Assembly: GCA_937893485.1 (NCBI GenBank)
Contig: CALBJL010000140.1
Span: 1-24,322, forward strand
Direction of reading: 5' to 3'
DNA: 24,322 nt
Origin: an uncultured bacterium
GTDB lineage: Bacteria > Bacillota > Clostridia > Lachnospirales > Lachnospiraceae
Part shown: positions 1 to 7,015 of the stretch, one piece after another
Numbering within the stretch: the stretch's first letter is position 1
How the letters are laid out: the number at the start of each line of letters is the position of its first letter
Program-made: the position numbers and the translations under genes
Notes under the pieces: generated by a model
Seen by the model: only the letters and a program-made list of their open reading frames with translations
The model's database searches: none
What the model was told of the DNA's origin: nothing

Positions 1-969
1 CTCTCCGTCCGGTTCTGCAGACGAATCAACCACATGCAGCACAAGATCTGCTTCTTCCAGTGAACGCTTCGCCCGCTCGACTCCGATTTTTTCAACTGCA
101 TCTTCTGTATTCCGGATTCCGGCTGTATCTGTAATATGCAAAATAATTCCGTCCAGATTATAGTCTTTTTCCAATATATCACGTGTCGTTCCAGCTACAT
201 CTGTCACGATCGCATAATCAGTTCCGAGCAGCAGATTCATAAGCGAAGATTTACCTGCATTCGGTTTGCCTACAATCACTGTTTTCAGACCTTCTGAAAG
301 CACTCTGCCGTTATCTGAATTTTGCAGTAATTTGGTAATCTCACCGATCAGACTCTCTACGACCGGAGACAGCTTTTCCCCGTAACCATCAAGATCATAA
401 TGCTCCGGATCATCCAGCGCTGCTTCGATATAAGCAGTCTCATGCAAAATAGTCTCACGCAGCTCAATGATTTTATTCTTTACCGCTCCATGCAGCTGCT
501 TCATGGAACTATCTAATGCGAAATGATTCTGTGCATTGATCACATCCATCACGGACTCCGCCTGCGAGAGATCAATACGCCCATTCAAAAAAGCCCGCTT
601 TGTAAACTCGCCCGGCTCGGCAGGTCTTACACCTGCATACAATAAAAGATTCATAATGCTGCAAATGACAAACTGACCGGCATGACAATCAATCTCTACG
701 ACATCTTCCGCTGTATAGCTGTGGGGCGCGCGCATTAAAAGCACTAAAACCTCATCCACAATATGATCCTGTTGATCTACAATATGACCATAATGCATGG
801 TGTAAGTTTTCTGCTCACACAGTCTTTTTCCTTTTTTTGAGCGGAAAATAGAATCCACGATCTCAATCGCATGTGCTCCACTGACACGGATCACACTGAT
901 GCCTCCGCCCATGCCGCTTGCATTCGCAAATATTGTATCAGAATAGATCTGATTTTGTACTATATCCAT
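1..969 (-). CDS. mnmE: tRNA modification GTPase MnmE (TrmE), 3' end outside window
   Basis: MnmE works with MnmG to modify the wobble uridine of certain tRNAs (cmnm5U34), using GTP and a folate one-carbon unit. I translated the minus strand from the ATG at 969-967; the frame stays open for 323 codons to the window edge, so the C-terminal third (normally about 455 residues in all) is missing. Visible parts are the N-terminal folate-binding domain (about 1-120, with GISVIRVSG near 23-31), the start of the helical domain, and the inserted G domain. In the G domain the P-loop is GKPNAGKSS (234-242), the switch motif GTTRD (260-264) and the G3 motif DTAG (281-284). The ribosome binding site (AGAAAG) is weak. 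It lies downstream of jag but behind an intrinsic terminator, so it probably has its own promoter, which I could not place. Confidence 0.96.
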   Translation of the reverse strand, partial: MDIVQNQIYSDTIFANASGMGGGISVIRVSGAHAIEIVDSIFRSKKGKRLCEQKTYTMHYGHIVDQQDHIVDEVLVLLMRAPHSYTAEDVVEIDCHAGQFVICSIMNLLLYAGVRPAEPGEFTKRAFLNGRIDLSQAESVMDVINAQNHFALDSSMKQLHGAVKNKIIELRETILHETAYIEAALDDPEHYDLDGYGEKLSPVVESLIGEITKLLQNSDNGRVLSEGLKTVIVGKPNAGKSSLMNLLLGTDYAIVTDVAGTTRDILEKDYNLDGIILHITDTAGIRNTEDAVEKIGVERAKRSLEEADLVLHVVDSSAEPDGE

Positions 970-1034
970 ATTTGTTCTGCTTTCTATAAAAATTGACTTG
1001 GTTCTTTAAAAAGAATCCTGCAAATTTCCTATGA

Positions 1035-1077
1035 ATTAAAAAATAACAGGTAAATGCAAATCACACTTACCTGTTAT
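1035..1077 (-). terminator. Intrinsic terminator after jag
   Basis: An 11-bp perfect stem (arms 1067-1077 and 1043-1053, minus-strand arm ATAACAGGTAA) with a 13-nt loop is followed on the minus strand by TTTTTTAATTC. It lies between the stop of jag and the start of mnmE. It should end most transcripts from the rpmH-jag operon before mnmE. Confidence 0.85.
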
Positions 1078-1091
1078 CATAACACATGTTT

Positions 1092-1892
1092 TTATTTTTT
1101 TAAAGTAACAACCACATGTCTGTAGGGTTCTTCGCCCTCGCTGTGTGTAGAAACATACTTGTCATTCTGTAATGCAGAATGGATCACACGGCGCTCAAAC
1201 GGATTCATCGGCTCTAAGGAAACCGGACGCTTGGTGCGCTTTACCTTGTAGGCAATATTTTTCGCAAGATTTTCCAGAGTTTCTTTTCTTCTCTTGCGAT
1301 AATCCTCTGTGTCGAGCTTTACCTTCACATAGCTGTCAGACTGCTTGTTGATCGCAAGGTTAGTCAGATACTGTAAGGAATCAAGTGTCTGTCCGCGCTT
1401 TCCGATCAGCATACCCATCTCAGGTCCTTTAAACTCAACATCGATCATCTTATTTTCTTTATCAACCTTTGTGATGATCTCTACCTCAAGCTGCATTGCC
1501 TGGAATACCTGTGACAGGAAGTTCTTAACACCCTCCTCTAAAGGCGCATAATCAATAGGTGCAAATGTTTTCTCTGTTTTCTCGCTTTTCTGAACCGGCG
1601 CACTCTCTTTCTTAGGTGCAGGAGCAGACTGCTTTTTCTCTGCCTTTTCTTTTACGACAGTCTCCTTCACAGGTTCCTTTGCGACGGTTTCTTTGACAAC
1701 CTCTTTCTTTTCAGGAACAACAACCTTTTTGCGTGCTTTAATCACTGCATCCTTGCGGTTGATTCCTAAAAATCCGGCGCTGCCCTTCTCAATTACTTCA
1801 TAATCTAACTGATCGCTTGTCACACCAAGCTGAACCAGTGCATCTGTGATCGCATCATCGATTGTTTTTGCTCTTACTTCAATATAATCCAT
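1092..1892 (-). CDS. jag: RNA-binding protein Jag/KhpB (EloR), Jag_N-KH-R3H
   Basis: Jag/KhpB (EloR in pneumococcus) is a cytoplasmic RNA-binding protein that pairs with KhpA and affects cell elongation and division in Firmicutes. The 266-residue protein has three parts. A Jag_N domain spans about 1-55 and includes EKGSAGFLGI. A low-complexity Lys/Glu/Val/Pro linker covers about 56-110. A KH domain with the GxxG-type loop IGKRG (163-167) is followed by a C-terminal R3H domain with the R234-H238 signature in ERRVIH. The start has a G-rich ribosome binding site, and the stop of yidC lies 14 nt upstream, so it is co-transcribed with yidC. The linker is highly charged and probably disordered. Identification is firm from domain order and neighbours. 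Confidence 0.95.
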   Translation of the reverse strand: MDYIEVRAKTIDDAITDALVQLGVTSDQLDYEVIEKGSAGFLGINRKDAVIKARKKVVVPEKKEVVKETVAKEPVKETVVKEKAEKKQSAPAPKKESAPVQKSEKTEKTFAPIDYAPLEEGVKNFLSQVFQAMQLEVEIITKVDKENKMIDVEFKGPEMGMLIGKRGQTLDSLQYLTNLAINKQSDSYVKVKLDTEDYRKRRKETLENLAKNIAYKVKRTKRPVSLEPMNPFERRVIHSALQNDKYVSTHSEGEEPYRHVVVTLKK

Positions 1893-1906
1893 GTTGCTTT
1901 TTCCCC

Positions 1907-3187
1907 CTACTTATTATTCTTTTCGTTAAACTCTTTCACTAAGTTAGCCTTTGCAGTCAGGCTGTTCGGATTGATATTCTTTGCTTTCTGCGCAGTCTCA
2001 TATGCCTTCTGAACCTTTTCGTTCTTTTCTTCAGAAGAAACATTATTGCTCAGGTTTGTCTCACGCTTGGTGCTCATGCTGGCTGCCTGATAAATCTGGC
2101 TCTGATAAACACCCATCTTCTTACGGCGCTTCTCCGCCTTTTTCTCTGCTCTTTCCTTATTCTGCTCAATGACTGCATCCAGATCAATCTTCTCAAAATG
2201 CTTGTTGATCACAAACTGCTGTACACCACGTACCAGCGCACTTACAATCCAGTAGATACCGAGTCCGACAGGAACGGTAAAACAGAATACCAGTGAAAAC
2301 AGCGGCATTGTACGGTTCATCGTCTTCATCTGCTGTGCCATCTGGTCATTCGCCTGTGTATCAGACTGTGGCATGAGCTTGATATTCAATACCTGAGTCA
2401 GATAAGATAACAGCGGAATCAGAATGGCAGCTAAGATCATCAGATAGTTTCCTGCTTTAAAGGAAGAAGTGATGATGTTCATCGGTGAGTTTGAAATATT
2501 GAGTCCGAAAAAGTTATTCAGATGGTTCAACTGGCTCTGAACGCTTCCAATCGTATCAGTCAGAGAAGGAAAGCTCTCTCTTAATGTATCCCATCCGGCT
2601 ACATTCATGCTGTATAAAGCATCGATAATATAGTTTCCGGCATTACTTCCGGTAAAATCAGCATTTCTGACTGTCAGCTTTAAAGTCTCTACCAGCGTGT
2701 CCATCGTAGCTGCATAGCCGGATGTTCCCATGATTCCGTCTACGAGCGGAGTAAAGACATTCTTTACACTCGTAACATATGCGGGAACATTGTAGAACAC
2801 ACGATACAGAGCCAACAGAATAGGCATCTGGATCAAAAGCTGCACACAGCTGCCGGTCGGAGAAACACCATATTTGTCATACACCATCTGTGTTTCTTCG
2901 GTCATCTTCATCTGTGATTCCTGACCCTTTTTACCCTGATACTTTTTCTTGATCGCTTCCAGCTCAGGGTTCATCAGCTTTGTCATAACAGAGAACTTCT
3001 GCTGCTTGATCGTGAGCGGAAGTAAACAGGTATAGATCAAAATAGTAAACACAATGATAGACAAACTAATATTTTCAATACCAAGTCTGGATAGAAGCAT
3101 ATGCACTTCATTCATGATCCATCCCAAAACCTTTGCAATCGGTCCGAGAATCGCACCGTCATATTGCGTTAAGATAATTTCAGTCAA
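1907..3187 (-). CDS. yidC: Membrane protein insertase YidC/SpoIIIJ family
   Basis: YidC inserts and folds membrane proteins, alone or with SecYEG. The protein is 426 residues, far longer than the roughly 260 of B. subtilis SpoIIIJ. Hydrophobic segments lie near 40-60, 113-133, 245-267 and 294-316. The conserved cytoplasmic loop after the first (KQQKFSVMTKLMNPELEAIK) and SPTGSCVQLLIQMPILLALYRVFY (109-132) are family hallmarks. About 100 extra residues (about 140-245) sit between the second and third segments on the outer side. A basic tail (328-426) probably binds ribosomes. There is no obvious lipobox. The groove arginine of SpoIIIJ (R73) aligns with Tyr52 here, in the context TILIYTCLLPLTIKQ. 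The start overlaps the end of yidD by 4 nt (ATGA), which indicates translational coupling. Confidence 0.95.
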   Translation of the reverse strand: MTEIILTQYDGAILGPIAKVLGWIMNEVHMLLSRLGIENISLSIIVFTILIYTCLLPLTIKQQKFSVMTKLMNPELEAIKKKYQGKKGQESQMKMTEETQMVYDKYGVSPTGSCVQLLIQMPILLALYRVFYNVPAYVTSVKNVFTPLVDGIMGTSGYAATMDTLVETLKLTVRNADFTGSNAGNYIIDALYSMNVAGWDTLRESFPSLTDTIGSVQSQLNHLNNFFGLNISNSPMNIITSSFKAGNYLMILAAILIPLLSYLTQVLNIKLMPQSDTQANDQMAQQMKTMNRTMPLFSLVFCFTVPVGLGIYWIVSALVRGVQQFVINKHFEKIDLDAVIEQNKERAEKKAEKRRKKMGVYQSQIYQAASMSTKRETNLSNNVSSEEKNEKVQKAYETAQKAKNINPNSLTAKANLVKEFNEKNNK

Positions 3188-3453
3188 TGATTTTTCCTCC
3201 TAAATTTGCAATACACATCCCTGACCCGGATCATTCTGATCTCATCAGGAACAGGATCGTACCCTCCCTTTGAAAAAGGATTGCACCGCAAAATCCGCCA
3301 GGCTGCCAGGACGCCACCCTTGATCGCACCGTGCTTTTGAATCGCTTCCAGTCCATAGGCTGAACAGCTCGGAATATACGGACACTTTGTCCCTTTGTAG
3401 GGAGAAATATTTTTCTGATAAAATTTAATCAGGTATACAAATAGTTTTTTCAT
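3184..3453 (-). CDS. yidD: Membrane protein insertion efficiency factor YidD
   Basis: YidD is a small, membrane-associated basic protein that assists YidC-dependent insertion. The 89 residues match the usual family size of about 70-90 and show the signature FYQKNISPYKGTKCPYIPSC followed by SAYGLEAI and RILRCNPFSKGGYDPVP, with the conserved cysteines. The N-terminus (MKKLFVYLIKFYQ) is an amphipathic membrane-binding helix. Its first 29 nt overlap the end of rnpA in another frame, and its last 4 nt overlap yidC, so rnpA, yidD and yidC are tightly packed in one operon. Confidence 0.95.
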   Translation of the reverse strand: MKKLFVYLIKFYQKNISPYKGTKCPYIPSCSAYGLEAIQKHGAIKGGVLAAWRILRCNPFSKGGYDPVPDEIRMIRVRDVYCKFRRKNH

Positions 3454-3787
3454 TTTTTACAATATGGTGAAGATTTGCAAGATGGAGCAGCGAACTCTCC
3501 ACCTGATGATAGGAAATGTCCTTTGCGGACACTCTTGCAATGACTACCACATCTAAACCATTATTAAATGTGTCTTCGTGTAATCGATACACCTCTCTGA
3601 TGAGTCTGGTGAGATGGTGTCTTACTACGCTGTTTCCAACTTTTTTGCTGACAGAGATACCCAGACGATTATACTCTGTCCCATTCTTACGCACATACAT
3701 CACAAGATATCTGTTTGCAAAGGATCTCCCGTTATGGTACACATTCTGGAAATCCTGATTTTTCTTCAATGACTCTGAAAATTTCAT
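3425..3787 (-). CDS. rnpA: Ribonuclease P protein component
   Basis: RnpA is the protein cofactor of RNase P, which trims tRNA 5' leaders. I chose the ATG at 3787, giving 120 residues, because GAGG lies 8 nt upstream and because the resulting N-terminus MKFSESLKKNQDFQNVYHNG matches the family start. A longer frame to 3856 would add 23 unconserved residues. The family core is clear: GRSFANRYLVMYV, then RLGISVSKKVGNSVVRHHLTRLIRE. The RNR box, usually RNRxKRxxRE, reads RHHLTRLIRE (56-65), so N, R and K are replaced by H, H and T. The gene lies behind rpmH, separated by a hairpin with a T-rich tail. Confidence 0.94.
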   Translation of the reverse strand: MKFSESLKKNQDFQNVYHNGRSFANRYLVMYVRKNGTEYNRLGISVSKKVGNSVVRHHLTRLIREVYRLHEDTFNNGLDVVVIARVSAKDISYHQVESSLLHLANLHHIVKNEKTICIPD

Positions 3788-3838
3788 GCACGTAACCTCA
3801 TAAAAAATGCTTCTGAAAAATTCCTGAAAACTTTCCGT

Positions 3839-3870
3839 AAAAAGAAGAAAGACCACATAAAACTGTGGTC
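3839..3870 (-). terminator. Hairpin with T-rich tail between rpmH and rnpA (attenuator-like)
   Basis: Arms GACCACA (read on the minus strand at 3870-3864) and TGTGGTC (3857-3851) form a 7-bp stem with a 6-nt loop. The minus-strand sequence just after it is TTTCTTCTTTTT. It lies 14 nt after the rpmH stop and before the rnpA start. The tail is interrupted by C residues, so partial termination is more likely than complete. Confidence 0.6.
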
Positions 3871-3883
3871 CTGCGCTATATTG

Positions 3884-4018
3884 CTATGCTGATAATTTCT
3901 TTCTTCCTTTTAATCTTCTTGCAGCTAATACTTTTCTTCCGCCTGCAGTACTCATTCTTTTACGAAAACCGTGAACCTTAGATCTCTGTCTCTTTTTCGG
4001 CTGAAATGTCATCTTCAT
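3884..4018 (-). CDS. rpmH: 50S ribosomal protein L34
   Basis: L34 is a short basic protein of the large ribosomal subunit. The minus strand from the ATG at 4018 gives 44 residues beginning MKMTFQPKKRQRSKVHGFRK and ending RRLKGRKKLSA, the full-length L34 pattern with the conserved KVHGFRxRM and GRxVLxxRRxKGRxxLSA motifs. A near-perfect Shine-Dalgarno (AAAGGAGGTG) lies 7 nt upstream. It is the first gene of the leftward operon and faces dnaA across the origin, the usual bacterial layout. Confidence 0.98.
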   Translation of the reverse strand: MKMTFQPKKRQRSKVHGFRKRMSTAGGRKVLAARRLKGRKKLSA

Positions 4019-4060
4019 GTGGATACACCTCCTTTTTCATTGATAAAAGCGTCGCTTATC

Positions 4061-4088
4061 ATTATATCAAAAAACTCCGAAAAGTCAA
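4061..4088 (-). promoter_or_regulatory. Strong sigma-A-type promoter of the rpmH operon
   Basis: On the minus strand, TTGACT (4088-4083) and a perfect TATAAT (4066-4061) are separated by 16 bp. The TATAAT lies about 45 nt upstream of the rpmH start. The transcript should begin near 4055, close to a short imperfect hairpin (GATAAGCG/CGCTTTTATC). Confidence 0.88.
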
Positions 4089-4159
4089 TATCTATCTGAT
4101 CTTTTTTATTCACATATCTATACACATCATGCTAATAACTATAAACAATCCACAATTTT

Positions 4160-4179
4160 TGTGGATAAGCTGTGGATAA
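4160..4179 (-). promoter_or_regulatory. Pair of consensus DnaA boxes
   Basis: TGTGGATAA occurs at 4160-4168 and again at 4171-4179, which is TTATCCACA on the minus strand, a perfect DnaA 9-mer. The two are 2 bp apart and start 11 bp apart, so they lie on nearly the same helix face and favour cooperative DnaA binding. Confidence 0.92.
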
Positions 4180-4221
4180 CTCTGTTTTCAGCATGTGAAT
4201 TTGGGTTAATACTTTTTTTCA

Positions 4222-4250
4222 TTGATAATTTTGCACATTTAGTTTATTAT
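4222..4250 (+). promoter_or_regulatory. Candidate dnaA promoter
   Basis: TTGATA (4222-4227) and TATTAT (4245-4250) are separated by 17 bp, predicting a start near 4257 and a leader of about 100 nt. The TATAAT at 4331-4336 was set aside because a start there would cut into the ribosome binding site. The promoter is 43 bp from the paired DnaA boxes, so DnaA autoregulation is plausible. Confidence 0.6.
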
Positions 4251-4269
4251 AGTAGGTAAGTATGCGATA

Positions 4270-4298
4270 TTCTGCCCTTCAACGTGAATAAGGCAGAA
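4270..4298 (+). promoter_or_regulatory. Hairpin in the dnaA 5' leader
   Basis: TTCTGCC (4270-4276) pairs with GGCAGAA (4292-4298). Two further pairs (TT/AA) extend the stem past a single bulged C, giving 9 bp in all. No T-run follows, so it is not a terminator. It lies inside the predicted dnaA leader, about 58 nt before the start codon. Confidence 0.55.
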
Positions 4299-4355
4299 AC
4301 AGATAGATTCAAATCGTTATGTTACTTCTATATAATATAAAGGAAACGGTACAAA

Positions 4356-5702
4356 ATGGAAATCATTCAGGACAAATGGGAAGAGATATTACTTACATTA
4401 AAGCAGGAATTTGATCTCTCTGATCTGGCTTTCAAATCATGGATCGCTCCATTAAAGATTGATCACATTGAAAATGACACACTCTATATCCCCTGTGATG
4501 AACAGATCACAGCTAGTTATATTGCAAAAAAATATTCTAAACCACTGAGTGTCGTGATCGAGGAGATCACCGGAAAAAGCTATGAAATCATATTTATCGA
4601 AACCGAGCAGTTAAAGAAGTTAAAGCCTAAGACTGCCCGTCCCATCAATCCGACTGAGATCTTAGACCGTTCCGGCTTAAACATGAACTATACCTTTGAC
4701 CGGTTCGTTGTCGGAGGAAACAACCGTTTTGCACACTCTGCGTCTCTGGCAGTCGCAGAATCTCCGGGAGATACATACAATCCCCTCTATATATATGGAG
4801 GTCCGGGACTCGGCAAAACGCATCTGATGCATTCGATCGGCAATTTTATTTTAGAACAGAATCCGGACGCGCGTGTGTTATACGTCACTTCCGAAGTATT
4901 CACCAATGAAGTAATCGATTCGATCCGTTCCGGTAATGCCAATGCGATGACCAAGCTGCGTGAGAAGTACCGGACTGTCGATGTACTAATGATCGATGAT
5001 GTGCAGTTTATAATAGGAAAGGAAAGTACACAGGAGGAGTTTTTCCACACGTTCAACGAGCTGCACAGTGCCGGAAAACAGATCATCCTGACTTCCGATA
5101 AACCTCCAAAGGATATGGAGACATTGGAGGAGCGCATCCGTTCCCGTTTCGAATGGGGACTGATGGCTGACATCGGATCTCCCGACTATGAGACCCGTAT
5201 GGCGATTCTCCGCAAAAAACAGGATCAGGAAGGCATCACACTTGATAATGAAGTATTAAATTATATTGCGACAAACATCAAGTCAAACATCCGTGAGCTG
5301 GAAGGTGCATTAAACAAGCTGATCGCTTTTAACAGACTGACCGGCAATGAGATCACAATGGATGTCGCTACACACGAGCTCCAGAACATGATCAATCCGG
5401 ACAAGCCACAGGAGATCACCCTACAGCTTATCGTTGAGATCGTTTGTGACCACTTCCAGATATCGATGGATCAGATCCTCTCCAAGAGCCGCACAAATGA
5501 GATCGCCAGAACCCGTATGATTGCGATGTATCTCGCAAAGACGATGACGGGAGCTTCACAGGATGCGATCGGTACATTCCTCGGAGGCCGGGATCATTCC
5601 ACAGTTATCCACGGTATCAAGAAGATTGAGACGGAAATACAGGAAAATGAAGCTATGAGAAACCAGATTGAAGTCATTAAAAAGAAGATCAATCCGAATT
5701 AG
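4356..5702 (+). CDS. dnaA: Chromosomal replication initiator DnaA
   Basis: DnaA is the AAA+ ATPase that binds DnaA boxes, melts the origin and helps load the helicase. The 448-residue protein is full length. Domain I is about 1-85, with the helix LSDLAFKSWIAPL. The linker domain II is short. Domain III has Walker A GPGLGKTH (149-156), Walker B LMIDDVQF (211-218) and the arginine-finger segment RIRSRFEWGL (about 260-269). Domain IV carries the helix-turn-helix signature GGRDHSTVIHG (410-420). The ribosome binding site AAGGAA is 10 nt upstream. It faces its own probable box array at 4106-4179. Nothing is missing, and identification is certain. Confidence 0.99.
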   Translation: MEIIQDKWEEILLTLKQEFDLSDLAFKSWIAPLKIDHIENDTLYIPCDEQITASYIAKKYSKPLSVVIEEITGKSYEIIFIETEQLKKLKPKTARPINPTEILDRSGLNMNYTFDRFVVGGNNRFAHSASLAVAESPGDTYNPLYIYGGPGLGKTHLMHSIGNFILEQNPDARVLYVTSEVFTNEVIDSIRSGNANAMTKLREKYRTVDVLMIDDVQFIIGKESTQEEFFHTFNELHSAGKQIILTSDKPPKDMETLEERIRSRFEWGLMADIGSPDYETRMAILRKKQDQEGITLDNEVLNYIATNIKSNIRELEGALNKLIAFNRLTGNEITMDVATHELQNMINPDKPQEITLQLIVEIVCDHFQISMDQILSKSRTNEIARTRMIAMYLAKTMTGASQDAIGTFLGGRDHSTVIHGIKKIETEIQENEAMRNQIEVIKKKINPN

Positions 5703-5746
5703 TCCACATACTATCAAGGTGCATTCCTCATACTTTTCACTATGTA

Positions 5747-5796
5747 TTTCACGTTAATTTTTACGTGAAACCTAATGTTTATGCGCGTTTCACGTG
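5747..5796. repeat. Three TTTCACGT half-sites resembling parS, in the dnaA-dnaN gap
   Basis: TTTCACGT occurs at 5747-5754, inverted as ACGTGAAAC at 5763-5771, and again directly as GTTTCACGTG at 5787-5796. These match overlapping portions (8, 9 and 10 bases) of the known ParB site TGTTTCACGTGAAACA, but no copy is complete. The first two can also form an 8-bp hairpin with an 8-nt loop. The function is inferred: ParB-family binding, or a regulator of dnaN. Confidence 0.6.
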
Positions 5797-5825
5797 TTAT
5801 TCACTTATAAACAACCCTTAATACG

Positions 5826-5863
5826 AATACTACTGATAATTTATATATTATATTACTTTATAG
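5826..5863. other. Very AT-rich segment upstream of dnaN
   Basis: This stretch in the 186-bp dnaA-dnaN gap is almost entirely A and T (it includes TTTATATATTATATTACTTT). A one-mismatch DnaA box, TTATTCACT, lies at 5798-5806. In B. subtilis the unwinding element lies in the equivalent gap, so this is a candidate duplex-unwinding element. It may equally hold the dnaN promoter. Confidence 0.4.
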
Positions 5864-5888
5864 AACCGGAAAGGAGCTGCCGTTAACA

Positions 5889-6995
5889 ATGAAACTCGTC
5901 TGTTCAAAATCTAATTTATTACAAGGTGTCAATATCGTATCAAAAGCTGTTCCCACGAGAACGACAATGGCGATCTTAGAATGTATCCTGATCGATGCAT
6001 CTTCCGATGAGATCAAGCTGATTGCAAATGATATGGAACTCGGTATTGAGACAATCATTGAAGGAGACATCGTAGAGAACGGAATCATTGCCCTCGATGC
6101 CAAGATTTTCTCGGAGATCGTGAGAAAGCTCCCTGATAATGAAGTTGTGATTGAGACAGATGCTTCATTCAAAACCGTGATCACATGTGAAAAAGCGAAA
6201 TTCAACATTATCGGAAAATCCGGAGAAGATTTCTCGTATCTTCCCTATATCGAGAAAAATGACCCGATCGCTATCTCACAGTTTACGTTAAAAGAAGTGA
6301 TCCGCCAGACGATCTTTTCGATCGCTGACAATGACAATAACCGTCTGATGACCGGTGAGCTGTTTGAGATCAACGAGAACCAGTTGAAGGTTGTATCACT
6401 GGACGGACACCGTATTTCGATCCGTAATATTGAGCTGAAAGATCATTATGCAAATAAAAAGGTCGTTGTTCCCGGCAAGACATTGAACGAGATCAGCAAA
6501 ATTCTTCCCGGCTCGGTAGATGATGATGTGATTATCTACATTACGGACAATCATATTATTTTTGAATTTATGAATACGACTGTCGTATCCCGTCTGATTG
6601 AGGGAGAATATTTCAAGATCGAGCAGATGTTGTCGTCAGATTATGAGACAAAGCTCAAGATTAACAAGCGTGAGCTGCTCAACTGTATTGACCGTGCGAC
6701 ACTTTTAGTCAAAGAAGGCGACAAAAAGCCGATCATCATGGATATTAAAGACGGTGTCATGGAGTTAAAGATCAATTCATTCATCGGATCAATGAATGAG
6801 GACATCGACATCGAAAAGACCGGAAAAGACATTCTGATCGGATTTAACCCGAAATTTTTCATCGATGCGCTTCGCGTCATCGATGAGGAAGAAGTGAGCC
6901 TGTATATGGTCAATCCGAAAGCACCGTGTTTTATCAGGGATGATGATAACCAGTTTATCTATCTGATTCTGCCGGTAAATTTCAATAACGTATAA
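5889..6995 (+). CDS. dnaN: DNA polymerase III beta subunit (sliding clamp)
   Basis: DnaN forms the ring-shaped dimer that tethers DNA polymerase III to the template and recruits repair factors. The 368-residue length is typical. Three clamp domains are expected. Recognisable segments are the N-terminal MKLVCSKSNLLQGVNIVSKAV with RTTMAILECILI, the middle DNNRLMTGELFEI with VSLDGHRIS, and the C-terminal FIYLILPVNFNN that closes the partner-binding cleft (family consensus YLIMPMR/NL). AAAGGAG lies 13 nt before the ATG, which is slightly long spacing. The gene follows dnaA after 186 bp that contain the parS-like half-sites, and precedes yaaA by 20 nt. Confidence 0.98.
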   Translation: MKLVCSKSNLLQGVNIVSKAVPTRTTMAILECILIDASSDEIKLIANDMELGIETIIEGDIVENGIIALDAKIFSEIVRKLPDNEVVIETDASFKTVITCEKAKFNIIGKSGEDFSYLPYIEKNDPIAISQFTLKEVIRQTIFSIADNDNNRLMTGELFEINENQLKVVSLDGHRISIRNIELKDHYANKKVVVPGKTLNEISKILPGSVDDDVIIYITDNHIIFEFMNTTVVSRLIEGEYFKIEQMLSSDYETKLKINKRELLNCIDRATLLVKEGDKKPIIMDIKDGVMELKINSFIGSMNEDIDIEKTGKDILIGFNPKFFIDALRVIDEEEVSLYMVNPKAPCFIRDDDNQFIYLILPVNFNNV

Positions 6996-7015
6996 AATGT
7001 ATCATAGGTGCAGCA

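Larger units (their letters stand above)
4089..4260. other. Replication origin region (oriC), rpmH-dnaA intergenic
   Basis: This AT-rich gap separates divergent gene arms: every gene to the left is on the minus strand, and the replication genes to the right are on the plus strand. It holds two perfect DnaA boxes (4160-4168 and 4171-4179), a one-mismatch box TTATTCACA at 4106-4114, weaker matches CTATACACA (4118-4126) and CAATCCACA (4146-4154), and an AT-rich stretch at 4205-4250. A TAGTAG at 4250-4255 resembles DnaA-trio elements but is about 70 bp from the nearest strong box. The exact unwinding site is uncertain. Confidence 0.85.

Noticed and set aside
1673..1760. Repetitive Lys/Glu/Val codons in jag as a DNA repeat
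   Set aside because: The repetition follows from a low-complexity charged linker, which is usual between the Jag_N and KH domains.
3788..3856. 23-residue N-terminal extension of RNase P protein
   Set aside because: The ATG at 3787 has GAGG at good spacing and matches the family start; the extension overlaps the T-rich hairpin region.
4331..4336. TATAAT just before dnaA as its -10 box
   Set aside because: Transcription from it would start inside the dnaA ribosome binding site, and the matching -35 (TTCAAA) is weak.
5787..5802. A complete parS site
   Set aside because: The left part and centre match, but the right AAACA half is replaced, so only a half-site claim is supported.
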